The notes: generated by a model from the letters alone, not told the origin. 64,000 nt of DNA from Doris montereyensis (GCA_037039925.1 JAXRKP010000006.1:726001-790000), one strand, 5' to 3'. Positions 40,626 to 51,955 are shown, counted from the first letter of the stretch. Numbers and translations are program-made.

Positions 40626-41137
40626 TATTTAGCATTCATGAGTCTAAATGTTATGATTAAGGTTGGGAAAAAAAACAAAATTTCAATGAGCCAATTGCAT
40701 TCAACAGTATTTGAAGCAAAATATGCATTGCTTATTACATGTTTACTTTTTTAACAAAAGTAAATATTCCATTAGAAATAAACCTTTGTTAACAGCTCTT
40801 TGTTTTTGAGAGAGACAAATAGTTGTAACAGCAGGAGCATATTAAGAAAAAGTTTGATAATGATTTTAATTAAATATTATTTGTAATATAAGAATTTTCA
40901 ATATTTGTAAGTAAGTAAAATATATACGTATTTGTACATACATGCAGCAACAGTTAAAATGACACTGTAAACATCTACATTATTGCTTTGGAATTATCAT
41001 CATATTTAGTTGAAACAGTAAATTTTTAAGAATCAAAAGACACAAAGGAAAGTGACCTAGAGCAATGAGAAAGTGATGTAGCTTTCTTATCTGGTCTGTT
41101 TTTTCAGCAGTAAAGAACTGATTAATAAAAGATTAAT
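40626..41137. other. Downstream flank or 3' UTR of the TRPM gene
   Basis: AT-rich sequence beyond the likely TRPM stop codon (TAG at 41138-41140, minus strand). The 3' UTR should start here on the minus strand. I could not single out a convincing polyadenylation signal. Confidence 0.4.
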
Positions 41138-41758
41138 CTAAAGGTGTTTGGGATACGAATTGAAGTCTGTTCTCCTCGACTGATTGTGTCGAAAGCGGTG
41201 CTGACGTTTTGGCCGTAAAATCACTTCTCCATCAGATGAATTGTCTGCCTCGCTTTCTGATTTATGATCCAGTGAATTGAATCGCACAGAATCACAGTGA
41301 TGCTAGATGCTCTTGGAGAATATATGTCAAGAGGAACAGGGGCTCATCTTCGGAGTCTGAAATGGGTTCCATCCTTCTACTTATCCTTCTGATGAGTCCT
41401 GGCCTAACTCTAGAATGGCTGCCAAATGACTGTTCCTGTGATGTTTGTGTAGGAGAGTGGGGAGAACTTGAAACTTTTAAGGATGCAGGCTCAGGTAGTC
41501 GCTGTTGCTCTGGAAGGCCTAGAGGCGGGGATAATAAAGTCTCTGTCATAGTTTTGGCCTTACCGTAAGCCAATGTTGGACTTTGATTTTCTTCATCAGA
41601 TTCAAAAGCCATTTTTACTTGGGCACTCTTCTTTTCTGGTTCTGGATGGCTGATGTTGAACTGATCTTCCTCTACAATCGTTGGTACTTGTTGTTCTCTC
41701 TTTTTCTCTTTTTGTCTTTATTCTTTTTACGTTTGCGTTTCTTCTTATCATCCTCAGC
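41138..41758 (-). CDS. TRPM-like channel, terminal exon (C-terminal tail)
   Basis: Acceptor CCTTGACAG at 41759-41767; phase 0, matching the upstream exon. The tail opens with an acidic-then-basic block (AEDD, then KKKRKRKKNKDKKRKR). It continues through SHPEPEKKSAQVKMAFES, a Pro/Ser/Gln-rich segment (open at 41292-41612), RRISRRMEPISDSEDEP, PVPLDIYSPRASS and SEADNSSDGEVILRPKR, and ends DFNSYPKHL before TAG. Staying in frame needs three single missing bases, at about 41695-41715, at the C run 41339-41342 and near 41294-41300. The length of 621 plus 3 is then a whole number of codons. Polar, charged, disordered tails are usual for TRPM channels but not diagnostic. Assignment rests on splicing continuity, so it is less certain than the membrane exons. 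Confidence 0.65.
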
Positions 41759-42159
41759 CTGTCAAGGAAAATTACAGTGAAATTATTGTTTTGACATGTT
41801 TCATTGATAGACTAACCTTCACTTTCTCCCTTTTTTACTCTGTCATGTTTAACTCATTGAAGATGCGTCGGCCATAAATAGCCAGAATGCTAGCTGTCTG
41901 CTGGGGATAATCTATAGGGCCAGCACTGTTTACATTCCATTTATTCAAAGATAAACTCAATACGATAGGGGATGTAACTATGAAATGAAAGTCTAAGTAT
42001 TTACTGTCTTACTTACACCTCAGTCTTTTAATTAGCTGGGCTTCTTTGGTTGAAAACAATTTTATTTTTACCCCAAAACTACTCTTTTTATGCTCTGAAA
42101 GCATACACCTGATGTTCGTGACAAGGTGCGTGAGAAAATTTACATAATTGTAAAGCTGA

Positions 42160-43680
42160 AACATTCCCTAAAAGAGGAAAATATGTGACACATTCCGTGC
42201 ACCTGTTGTCCTAAGATGCTGTCCAACATGAGTACAGTAGTCGCTGGATAAATGCACACTTCATAAACTGCATAAACACACATCTTGCTCTGAATTTTTA
42301 CTATATAATAACAGTGTGTGAAGACACGGTCGACACGCATAAAGGCACACTTTTTATTGGTATTGCAACTTCACATATCCATCCATTAGAGGCCTTAAAA
42401 CAAACCTTTTGTTGATTTTTGTGGTCAGAAATAACAATATCATGAGAACAAATGGCACACTGTAGGGAACAATGTTAAGACTAGGGCAAACATGTCAGAT
42501 TTTCTTCCATGTCTAGCTTCATTGTCTAACAAAGGTGTCAGACAGTTTTATGTCATGTCTGGCCTACACTGTCTATCCTGCTCCTCCTAGTGGCCTAGTC
42601 TTCGTGATTTCTTGATGATCAAAGCCAAAGGCTGGCTATCCAGACATTATTCGGAGGATCGCAAATTTATCAATCAACCCAGTGTGCGATATAATTGGCT
42701 GCGGCAGTAAACGGAGAATTCATGCAATGGAATTGAATAGACTACGATCGGTAACAGATGATGCACATACGCGTTGAAAGAGGGGGCTTAATGTTTATAG
42801 ACCATGAGTGATTGGCTCTTGAGGTCGAGTGTACGTAGTTACAGGGTTTGTTTTGAGCATGATAACTATTGATAGATTTAGCTCTACCTTTACACTGTCA
42901 CTTCTTTTACAAAGCTGTGAAGAACCAAAGCATTATTTTCCGAAAATTTGTATGACCTCTGATCTGTTTTCTGAATTTCTTTCAGGGATTTTGCATAAAC
43001 ACATGGTGCGCATGAACACTTGCTTTTCTTCAGCGACTACTGTATAAGGGAGCTGGGGCAGTTGAAACAGGGTTGATAAGAAGTTTCAAAGTATTACCCT
43101 ACTCTTTTCTAGGTTTTATGGGGAAAAACATTCAAATAACGGAAAAAAATATTTTCAAATACGATTTTCTTAAAAATTGACCTTTTTGACTGTTTTTTTT
43201 GGTAAGTAGTTCTACAATTTTCAATGGATTGGTTTGAAACTTGGCGTACCATTACTAAGATATCTAAAGATGGGATTTTTTATATCTTCTGTACTTTTTG
43301 AGAAATTCATGAATTTCTGTTGGAAAATTTAAAAAATTAGTTTTCCTTCAAGTCTCAATTTTTGAAAAAATTTGTTAAACACAAAGTATGCAAGATATAA
43401 ACAAATTGATATGAGCCATTCGTAAAATTGGGTTTGAAAATTCTATGTGCAAAAGTATAAACCTCTAAATTGAAAACTGTAGGACTACTTTGTTTTTGAA
43501 ATTGTCAAAATTGAACTAGTTTTTCACGAAAAATTCAAGATAGTGGCCGTTTCCATGGCAACTTAACTTTCCAAAAATGACTTTCACAATTTGTTTCTCT
43601 GATTTCGCCCTGCTGAATTCATTTATGAAGTTTAAAATTGTATATCTCTTCAGACTAAAAAAAAATCCCCCTACCTCTCC
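42160..43680 (+). repeat. Dispersed repeat R, interrupted copy
   Basis: 42160-42260 (GTGCACCTGTTGTCCTAAGA, CCAACATGAG) and 43024-43680 (AACAGGGTTGATAAGAAG, then CAAGATAGTGGCCGTTTCCA and TGGCAACTTAAC at 43538-43567) together follow the order of the full copy at 44200-45060. About 760 bp of unrelated DNA lies between. The copy is inside the TRPM intron 41759-45370. Confidence 0.65.
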
Positions 43681-44199
43681 ATTAATTCAAAAGAAATACT
43701 ATTATTTTCAGAATTAATTCCTCTTTCGTTTCATGTCTGATATGTGTCCATATTATCTTTGACACTGTTCAGTTCATTAGACCACTCAGAAGTTGATGGT
43801 TCAGGTGAAGATCATGACTTTATTCAGCAGTAAAATTTTCATCTTGATCTACATTTAGTTAAGATCTAGACTGTCATTCTCAAACTCAACAACAAAGTTT
43901 GATTCACTATCAAAATTTAAATCATTGGCCTCTGTGCTGCCTCCAACATATTAATTCATTACCTTTTCACACTTGTCAAGAATTTCATTTGTCTTAAAAA
44001 TACACCCGTTCAATAACCAGTGAAGCAATTTCAATTGCAGAAATGGATACTTCCACATTAATGTACTTCCCTGAAAGCAGCAATATAAATAAGATTTTGA
44101 AGTTTCAACATTACATTACACTGGTATTTTCATTGGGGGAGGGGGGTGGCAGTGGGGTCCTGGGGAAGGCATTTTTACCCGAAATCGGACAAATTTCGT

Positions 44200-45060
44200 T
44201 TATTGAACCACTGGATAGAGTAGTTCATTCCCTTCACATTGATACCATAAAAAAAAAACTCAGTATCAATTCTTTCATTTTATATGATTTTTCTGCCTAC
44301 CTTCAACACATCGGTTGTACCATAAAAGCCGGAAACTTTGTCTAAAATTATCCGAAAAATGTACTTTGGAGGAATTATGTTCAATATTTCTAAAATTGCA
44401 CGCCAAATTACGGGAGACATTCAGCGCACCTGTTATAAGAAAAGTGCCATCCGACATGAGCATAAGGGACCCAGTGCAGTTTGAATAGGGTTGACAAGAA
44501 GTATTTGAGAGCCTCTCAAGATTGTATGACGTTTCAAAGTGTTATACTATTCTTTTCTAAATCTACATGCGAAAAAACATTCATGTAACAGAAAACTTGT
44601 TTTTTTTTTTAAATCCAATTTTCTCAAAATGTTACTTTTTCACAATGATTTGCAATCTCCTTTTTTAATTTATTGTCCGATTGCCCCCAATTATGGTATA
44701 GAGCATCTATGACCTTAAAACAAAATTTCATTTGGTAGTGATTTTTGATGTCTCTTCAAGTTTATGCAAAAAAAAATTATTTGTGATTAAATTTACCAAA
44801 AATTGGAAAGGTTGCCATGCATTTTTTTTAATTCATAAAATCAAAAAGTTTAATTTATCAAAAAGAGCTACTAGGTGCGGCTAGATATAACATGTGTGCA
44901 AAATTACAGCCAAGATTGATAAAAAAACTAAAAAAAGCCTATTTAAATTGAAACTGTAGGTATGTTCTCAATGAAAATCCAAAATGGCGGCATTCCCATG
45001 GCAACCATATAATTTTTTTTAAAATAATTTTTTAGCTTACAATGGTAGTGGTAAAAATTG
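44200..45060 (+). repeat. Dispersed repeat R, fullest plus-strand copy
   Basis: About 860 bp that matches the reverse complement of 47560-48480. Shared blocks are TTCCCTTCACATTGATACC, CCTTCAACACAT, TGTACCATAAA, GCGCACCTGTTATAAGAAAA, CCATCCGACATGAG and CAAGATTGTATGACGTTTC. It ends in ATCCAAAATGGCGGCATTCC plus the X-box CCATGGCAACC (44974-45006). No ORF is present. Confidence 0.85.
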
Positions 45061-45370
45061 TCTATACCAAAAAAAAATGTTTTTAAATGTTCACGACCCG
45101 CTTTCCCCTTTAAGGATTTGTAGCACATCGAAGAGGGCGCATTGAAGAGCAATGGGTTAATTACCATATAAATAGAAACGTTGAAAAAAAAAGAAGGTCC
45201 TAACATGTAAAATTATTTCATTCTCTTAATACTGAAAGCCTTCACCGTTATCTTACAAAACTAAGGACTAAGACTAAATAAAAGATACATAATGCTTTCC
45301 AGACAAATACAAAAATTCATTTCATGTTCATGTTAATGGTATCATTTAATATAAGTCATATACTAAGTAC

Positions 45371-45578
45371 CATTGATTCTTTTTGTAAGTCATTAGTGGT
45401 ATGTTCAAATGTCCTTCCTTCCTGTACATTTTCTTGTTTGCCTTCGTCCTCTTTCACCTGCTGTTTCTGAATGGACACCAGAGTTTCATTGAATAAAGTT
45501 CCTTCAGTATTTGTTGTCATCATAGCATGTTGTTCAGCAATGATTTCTTCCTCTATCATATTTGTTAGTTCATCCATT
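45371..45578 (-). CDS. TRPM-like channel, coiled-coil exon 2
   Basis: The acceptor TTTCTTTCCACAG precedes 45578. The first base completes an Arg codon split with the exon at 47318-47450, giving RMDELTNMIEEEI, which continues the same heptad-rich helix. The rest is acidic and polar (KQQVKEDEGKQENVQEGR) and ends QKESM at a GTACTT donor in phase 0. TRPM channels carry a C-terminal coiled coil for tetramer assembly, and this exon fits that place. The donor is not a strong match, so the exon could instead end at the TGA a few codons later. Confidence 0.7.
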
Positions 45579-45929
45579 CTGTGGAAAGAAAAATAATTTC
45601 TGACTTAAGTTGCTGTATGCTTTCTTTAAAAGTATTTTAAGTGGCACAGCACATTCACTGGAGACCTCACTTTACCCTATAACTATAACTTTTTTTATAT
45701 ACAGAGCCCACCATTTTATTGGTCCTAGTGCGACAAAGATAAATTATATGAATTCCCAAATGAATAATAGTTGTGAATCTATTCTTTATATTGTTCTATA
45801 TTGTTTCTTCTAATTTATTTTGAGTGCCCCTACAATGACTGCTACTAGCTCTTTTCTCAGCTGCGTGAACAGTTCATTTCACAAAACAATTGTTGGAGCC
45901 CTAGATGAAAATAATCACCCAAAAGATTG

Positions 45930-47060
45930 CACCCGTACAGGAACTAGGCAGCCCCACCCTCTATAAGTCGTTTCCTGCTGCCTTGCAGGTAGGTCTTCGT
46001 TGACCAAAGAATAAGGGAATTAACCCCAACAGAAAATCATGACCAAAGTGTAAGGGAGTCAACCCTGACAGAAAATTAAAATCAGGGCTCGATAGGTGGC
46101 CTTAAAGTGGCAGCCCCGTCACTTGACTAGGGTATAGTGGGCTAATGACCTGCTTACCCCAAAACCAACCAATTCAGAGAAACAAAGATATTGTATCCGG
46201 ATATACCTTCAGAATATGACCCTGGAAATGAACAAGGGCTTTGAGTTTTGGAACATGGAATGTGAGGGAGCAATAAAGGGAAAAGAGTTAGAATTAGCTA
46301 AAGAAATGAAAAAATTCAATGTAGATATTTAGGCTATCACAGAAACAAAGAAAAAAGGATAAGGAATTGAAAATGTAGGACAAAATCATACTTTAATCTT
46401 CTCATGAGTAGATGTAAAAAGAGGCCTCCCTAAGCTAATGCATGAGGAGGCCTCCTAATGACCAAACAAAGATGCCTTCAAAAAGAAAAAACATATCGTT
46501 GAAAACAATTTACTAGCTTGCAGAGGAGAATTTGGAAATTTATAAACAATGTAGAAACATCCGGCTATTAGAGTAAACATTAAACCAAAAGGAAGAGAAA
46601 TTAAATTATTAATAGCTTATTGACCAAACAAAGACGCCTTCAAAAAGAAAAAATATATCGTTGAAAACAATTTACAAATAGCTACAGAGAATCTCAAACC
46701 CAAACAGGAACCAATGGTTTTAGGAGATTGAAACACTAGAGTAGGCAACAATGTAGAAACATCAGGCGGCCTAATAATAGATAAAGGAGGAGAGACAACA
46801 ATTTCTCCAAATCTTTTACCTAGAGTAGAGAGTAACATGACAGTAGCCAACACCTTTGTTTCACATAAAGATATCTGTATAAGAAAACACTTCTCAGTTG
46901 TACTAAAAAGGTCTGTGGTAGGAAACAAATTAAAGGAGAAAGGAAAAGAACAGTGTGATGGAATGATAATGTCATTGTCAAAACATCGAAAGATAATTTG
47001 GGTATCTAAACTTGGAATCAAAAGAATTCCTGGCCCTTCATCCTTTGTATGATGCTAGCT
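45930..47060 (+). mobile_element. LINE-B, 5' leader plus endonuclease
   Basis: The leader (45930-46190) has tandem blocks with CTGCTGCCTTGCAGGTAGG and TGACCAAAG-TAAGGGA-T-AACCC. The EEP endonuclease follows in decayed frames: SFGTWNVRGAIKGKELELAK, FNVDI, AITETKKK (catalytic E), RVNIKPKGREIKLLIAY, MVLGD-NTRVGNNVETSGG (the G-D-F-N-A-R-V-G block, with the F codon now a stop) and NMTVANTFVSHKDI. It lies in the TRPM intron 45579-47317, antisense to the gene. A 60-bp direct duplication lies inside it (46458-46518 and 46620-46680). Confidence 0.9.
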
Positions 47061-47317
47061 CTAAGGGTTGTTAGAAGAAATAGAGATGGATTTATATAGT
47101 AAATCCATGAACAAGTGCTATCAATTAGCCTCTTTGGAGATTGGACATAATACCTTAAGCCTTGTCAAGTAAAGGGTTTTACAATACCTCCATGGGAGTA
47201 AGAACTTTAAAAAAGAGACTCAAGTCATACTAGTATTAGTTTTCTTTCCTTTAAAACACTAATATTTGCAAATAATTTGATAGGATCATAACAATTTTCA
47301 TTTTTGCCTCCTCCTAC

Positions 47318-47450
47318 CTTGCTTGAAGGAAGTTAAGTTTTACTTCAACAGAATCCATCTGGGAAGACTTTATCAACCGAAGTTTGTTGGCCATCATCTC
47401 TTTCTCAAAAAGGGACAAGAATTCCATGTGACGAGTACTGTACTGTTTAT
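47318..47450 (-). CDS. TRPM-like channel, coiled-coil exon 1
   Basis: Acceptor CACATTTCAG at 47451-47460; donor AAG|GTAGGAG at 47317. The leading AT joins the G ending the upstream exon to make an Asp codon. The product reads DKQYSTRHMEFLSLFEKEM, then MANKLRLIKSSQMDSVEV, then KLNFLQAR, with hydrophobic residues in a heptad pattern. That is the expected coiled coil after the TRP helix and connecting segment. Both phases fit the neighbours (1 in, 2 out). The sequence alone would not identify TRPM; position and splicing do. Confidence 0.75.
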
Positions 47451-47559
47451 CTGAAATGTGAAACATAAACATATGCCTTATTTATCACAATAAAACTTTA
47501 AACATATAGACCATGAAGTCAACATTATTTTCTAACTTAACGGGTCTAAATCAGTGGGG

Positions 47560-48480
47560 AGTAGTGGAATCTTTTCAAATATTTATTATGGTTGCCATAG
47601 AAACTGCCGCCATCTTAATTGTAAACAAAAAATAGACTAATCTATCTCCTCCACCAGTTTTTGTGCCATGCTTTTTGAAATCCACACATATTACTACGTA
47701 TACATATAAATAGGATGACAAAAAATGTAAATTTTTGTCTTTTAAAAAAATAAAGTCACAAATATACTGACAAAACAAAACATTGTTTAATATCTCAGTA
47801 ACGATTTTTGATATATTGAATAGTTTTGATTTGATTAATTTTTTAAAAATGCATATATTTATTGGCAAATTAAATCACAACAAAATTGTTTTGGCAAAAA
47901 TTTGAAGGGTGAAATTTTGAATTGCTCCACAGATGCTATATATATATCAAAATTGGGAGCAATCGGACAATAAATAAAAAAGTAGGATGCAAATCACTGT
48001 CAAAAGAAAGATTTAAAAAAAATTGCATTTAAAATATTTTTTCTGTTATTCAAATATTTTTTTCGGATGCAAATCTAGAAAAAAATTGTGTAAATTTTGA
48101 AACGTCATAAAAATCTTGAGAGGCTTTCAAAAACTTTTAGTCGAACCTATTTCAACTACTATTGATCCCTTTATACACATCTCGGATGGTACTTTTTTAT
48201 AACAGGTGCGCAAAATGTGTCTCGTAATTTCCGGCCGATCTAAGTCAATATTTATAATAGTTCGTCAAAAGTAGAATTTCGGGATGGAAAACTTTGTGAT
48301 GATTAACATGAGTACTAACTTGCTTGCTTTAGACAAAATTTCTGGTCTTTATGGTACAACAAATGTGTTGAAGGTTAGGTCTGCATTGTTTTTAAAAAAA
48401 TCTTATAAAATGAAAGACTCAATACTGAACTTTTTTAGGGTATCAATGTGAAGGGAATAAACTATTCAATCCAAAGGCGA
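47560..48480 (-). repeat. Dispersed repeat R, full-length minus copy
   Basis: Inverted partner of 44200-45060, with the hallmark GTTGCCATAGAAACTGCCGC then CATCTT at 47590-47616. It lies in the TRPM intron between the TRP-helix exon and coiled-coil exon 1. With the plus copy in the next intron but one, it forms a ~900-bp inverted pair about 2.5 kb apart. Confidence 0.85.
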
Positions 48481-48485
48481 TAAAC

Positions 48486-48535
48486 AATAATCAGTGACAA
48501 CTCCACCAATAAAGACAGAACACACATGTTATGCC
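48486..48535 (-). repeat. Short relic related to the Penelope-like insertion
   Basis: CAGTGACAACTCCACCAATA then AAGACAGAACACACATGTTA matches 39326-39366, the flank of the hammerhead-like motif, but here the catalytic core is lost. Confidence 0.5.
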
Positions 48536-48587
48536 TCCACCAAATTATAAATCTATTTGTAATTCTGTGATGTAAAGTCAAAGTTAC

Positions 48588-48766
48588 CTTTTTCTCTTTT
48601 CTTACACGTGATACATGACCAACTCCATTGGAGGAAATAGCCAATATAAGAGAAGAGGCAAAATGGTGGATACAGGAAAGGTCTGTTTTGAAATTCCATG
48701 ACCAAAAAGTACATTTGAAATTTCCATATTTCTATTGCATTCTGTTCCACTGTTTCAAACACATGA
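48588..48766 (-). CDS. TRPM-like channel, TRP-helix exon
   Basis: Acceptor ATTATATTTCAG; donor AAG|GTAACT. The exon continues the S6 end of the upstream exon (AG|T gives Ser) with HVFETVEQN, AIEIWKFQMYFLVMEF, QNRPFLYPPFCLFSYIGYF and CKKREK. TRPM channels have a helix with the W-K-F-Q-R core here, followed by a P-P-F or P-P-P segment, and no other TRP subfamily has this combination. The usual Arg after W-K-F-Q is Met here. The VME/PPF wording is closer to the TRPM2/4/5/8 group than to TRPM1/3/6/7, as far as I can judge by eye. The product is a plasma-membrane cation channel segment that couples gating to the cytosolic domain. Confidence 0.92.
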
Positions 48767-49339
48767 CTGAAATATAATATGAAATATATTTCTGAATAAG
48801 CATTTGTCTAACAAAAAAAACACAAACCTTCTTTGGTGTGACTATCATTTTAAATGTTACGAAGCATTTTCTTACTAATCAATATTAAAAAAGCAAACAT
48901 TTAGCAAGATAATTTCACGACAGAAAATCTTCTCAATGCCCTAAAAAGAAAATCAAAATAGTTAGAAAAAGCACCCCCTATACTGTTCATAACTCACTTA
49001 ACTCTCTCATATTTAAACTGACAAGCTTAACACATCTGAGCATGTAGATTTTACTGGTCACCTAACAGTCTTGAGTCAATTAATATCATCTACATCGAAA
49101 TGGGCAGTATTTGAAAGCGCTGACAATGATATCTTACGTCTATGAGGGTGAAAACTAAAAACAATTAAGTAAGTCACATCAGTTTGGCTTTTACTCTATT
49201 GGACTAAAATATTCAAAGTTATCTTTGATTTTATACAGAAAAATTACTTTGATGCACCTTTTCAGGGCTTTGTAAGTTGCTTGTATTTTTGTTATTTCTG
49301 AGCCAAATTTCTTGAGTTTGATGTTAACATTAAAGTCAC

Positions 49340-50040
49340 ACTTTAGTGGCATCTTCGTTTGGTCCATAAGCTATTAATAATTTAATTTCTTTTCCTTTTG
49401 GTTTAATATTTACCTCTAGTAACCGTGGGCTTATAAATTTCTAGCTTTCTAGTAGCTTTTCATGCCTTTTATGCACTAGGAGGCCTACTCCTGCTCTAGC
49501 TCCATCTTTGACATCTACTCCTGAGAAGATTGAAATATGATTTGGTCCTACATTTTCTATTCCTTGTCCTTTTTCCTTGTTTCTGTAATAGCCAAAATGT
49601 CTACTTTGAATTTTTCCATTTCTTCAACTAATTCTAACTCTTATCCATTTGTGCCCTAACGTTCGATGTTCCAAAAATCACAGTCCGTGTTCATTTCCAT
49701 TTTCATCGTTGAAAGGTCAAGCTGGTTATATTATATTTATTTCTCTGCATCAGTTAAGTTTCGGATAAGCAGGATAAGCCCACTGTACCCTAGGTACATG
49801 GTGGGGCTGCCACCTTGAACCCCTACCAGGCCTTGCTATTTTCTGTCAGGGTTAACTCCCTTAGCCTTTGGTCATTCAAGACCGACCTGCAAGGCAGCAG
49901 GTTGTTTTCTGTCAGGGTTAACTCCCTTATCCTTTGGTCAGCCAAGACTGACCTGCAAGGCAACAGGAGATTCGTGGAGGGCGAGATCATCTACTCCCCA
50001 TACAGGTGCTTACCTGTCCACTGCCCGGTGGAAAATAAAT
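49340..50040 (-). mobile_element. LINE-B endonuclease fragment plus 5' leader
   Basis: On the minus strand the leader (50040-49745) has two ~64-bp units with TCTGTCAGGGTTAACTCCCT and GACCTGCAAGGCAGCAGG. It is followed by the endonuclease start and middle (49720-49340), whose + strand text matches 58390-58660. It lies in sense orientation within the TRPM intron 48767-50946. Confidence 0.88.
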
Positions 50041-50946
50041 AATTGTTAAAAACTTAAATAAACCTACACAATCTACATAAACAAGGGCCATAGACCAGTT
50101 GGCGCATTTGATCTTTCAGATGACCTGAGACGAGAGCTTATCTTGGGAAGTCTGACAAATGATGGGCATATATTTGAATGCAGGTAGCTTCAGATTAGGG
50201 GAAAGCGCGAAGCGCATCGCCTTCAGTATTGTGAATAGTTTCCGTAAAATTCGCACCTACACTGGTACTAAATGCGAACATATCATAATCATCGGATGAA
50301 GTTAAAAGTATAAAATAATCAATTTTATGTTCAAAGAGAATGAAATCAGTCCCGTCAAAACAGGATGAGAAGTCACAATTCTAGAATAAAAAATAATTTA
50401 GGTGTAATTTTTCAACAAGTTTGTATTCAAATAACTTAATTATTTATGGGATAATTTTTGGAGTTTTTGCTATCATTATTCTTATCTTTATAATTCAAGA
50501 CCAATAAATGCAACCTGACTCCTCAAAACCAAATAGCAAGCATTTTAGCATTTTTTATCCTTACTTTCCAGGCCCACTAAAAGTATTCCAGCACTCAAAA
50601 TAAAAGGCAAGGACGGTTTATAAAAATGCTGTCTCCTGAGTGGTCATCTTTTCTTGGGTTGTAGATCATAAAACCAATCAGAGACATGAATTGAAAGTTT
50701 GATCCCAAAGTTTTGGGAGACTACACAATAAGCCTATGAATGCAGAGGAAGGCAGAGTTTCACCTCAAAATGCGTTGGTATGTTACAAACTTCAAAAGAG
50801 TGACGTCATTAAGTATGCAAAAAACAGGTGGAGCTAAATTTCTTCATAAATGATAAATGTGAACATGAGAGGGTTAAGATACAAAAATGTATGGGAAAAG
50901 TTCAATTCTTCCCATACTTTAGATTGATTGTACATGTCAATATTAC

Positions 50947-51109
50947 CTGAAAATTGCAATGAGGAGATTAAGCAACAGCACATTTCCTATCAACAGATAG
51001 AGACCTAGAAGGATGGGAACTAAAGGATGATAGGATCGACATGTGTTGTTTTCATCCAACAGAGTCCCATTAAAGGCAGCGGTTAAAGCATTTGTGCATG
51101 TCTCATCAG
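50947..51109 (-). CDS. TRPM-like channel, outer pore and S6 exon
   Basis: Acceptor ATAATCTACAG, donor TTCAG|GTAATA. The first codon is shared with the pore exon (A|CT gives Thr). The product begins DETCTNALTAAFNGTLLDEN, then NTCRSYHP, an outer-pore loop with two cysteines and N-glycosylation-type sites (NGT, NNT). S6 follows as VPILLGLYLLIGNVLLLNLL and IAIF. The ending N-V-L-L-L-N-L-L-I-A-x-F is a hallmark of TRPM channels, and paired outer-pore cysteines are also typical of the family. Length 163 bp with phases 1 in, 2 out, matching both neighbours. Confidence 0.93.
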
Positions 51110-51484
51110 CTGTAGATTATACGTAAAAATAAAAGTTGGGAGAATGCATTTTCCAAAATTTTAACATGATAATTCTTCGTGATCAACAAAGCTCACAGTC
51201 ACTATATCAATTTCTAAAATCATTTCTCCATCTATCACAAGTTTCTGGTTTATTTTTTTAAAGGCTTTGAAATAAATAGAAAAAGGCATAGATTTTTGTC
51301 TGGTTTTGATTTCAATCATTTTCCTTGAACAGTGTATAAAAAAGCTGTTGATCCCTTTCGCTTCAACTAATATTGATAAATTAAATTTGATTCATTATGT
51401 AGATGTTATTGTTTATCAATGCCTCCTGAAGTGACTATTTTTGCTTTTTGAGTTTGGATATTTGCTTTTTGTATATATATGAGT

Positions 51485-51955
51485 AACTGTCAAAATACAG
51501 TCATCCTGTATCATTGAAAAGTTGGTCGCCATAAAAACGGACGCCATCTTGGATTTTGACCCAATTTTCAAATCTATCTCCTCCCTTAGTTATGAATAAA
51601 ATAACTCAAAACCTGTGCAGATCATCTTTTCCATTAATTATTAAAAACACCGGTGTCACTCTTTAGATATTGAATAGATATTTAAAGATATATGTAAAGA
51701 AAGACACCGGGTGTTTTAAATATTTTGGATAGTTTTGTTTAATGAATTTTTAAAATATATATATATCGTACAAAAATGGCATTTTTATTACCAAAAATAT
51801 ATTCTCAAAAAGTTTACAAGATATCAAAAAAATATCAAAGTCATTCAATTAACACTGACAAGAGGAACCTGTGTGCCAAATATATTACAAATCAAATCGG
51901 TAAATGACGGAGGAGATAAAATTTTAGTGTGTGAAAACTACATTTCGAGAAAAAT
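51485..51955 (-). repeat. Dispersed repeat R
   Basis: The reverse complement of most of 11810-12195, with GTTGGTCGCCATAAAAACGG then ACGCCATCTTGGATTTTGAC at 51521-51560. It lies in the TRPM intron 51110-53266. Confidence 0.8.

Noticed and set aside
41362..41568. Plus-strand ORF with a signal-peptide-like start
   Set aside because: It lies opposite the TRPM tail exon, whose splicing and frame are better supported.
46617..47021. 134-codon minus-strand ORF
   Set aside because: It is the shadow of the LINE-B endonuclease on the plus strand. A matching shadow exists at 58201-58398.
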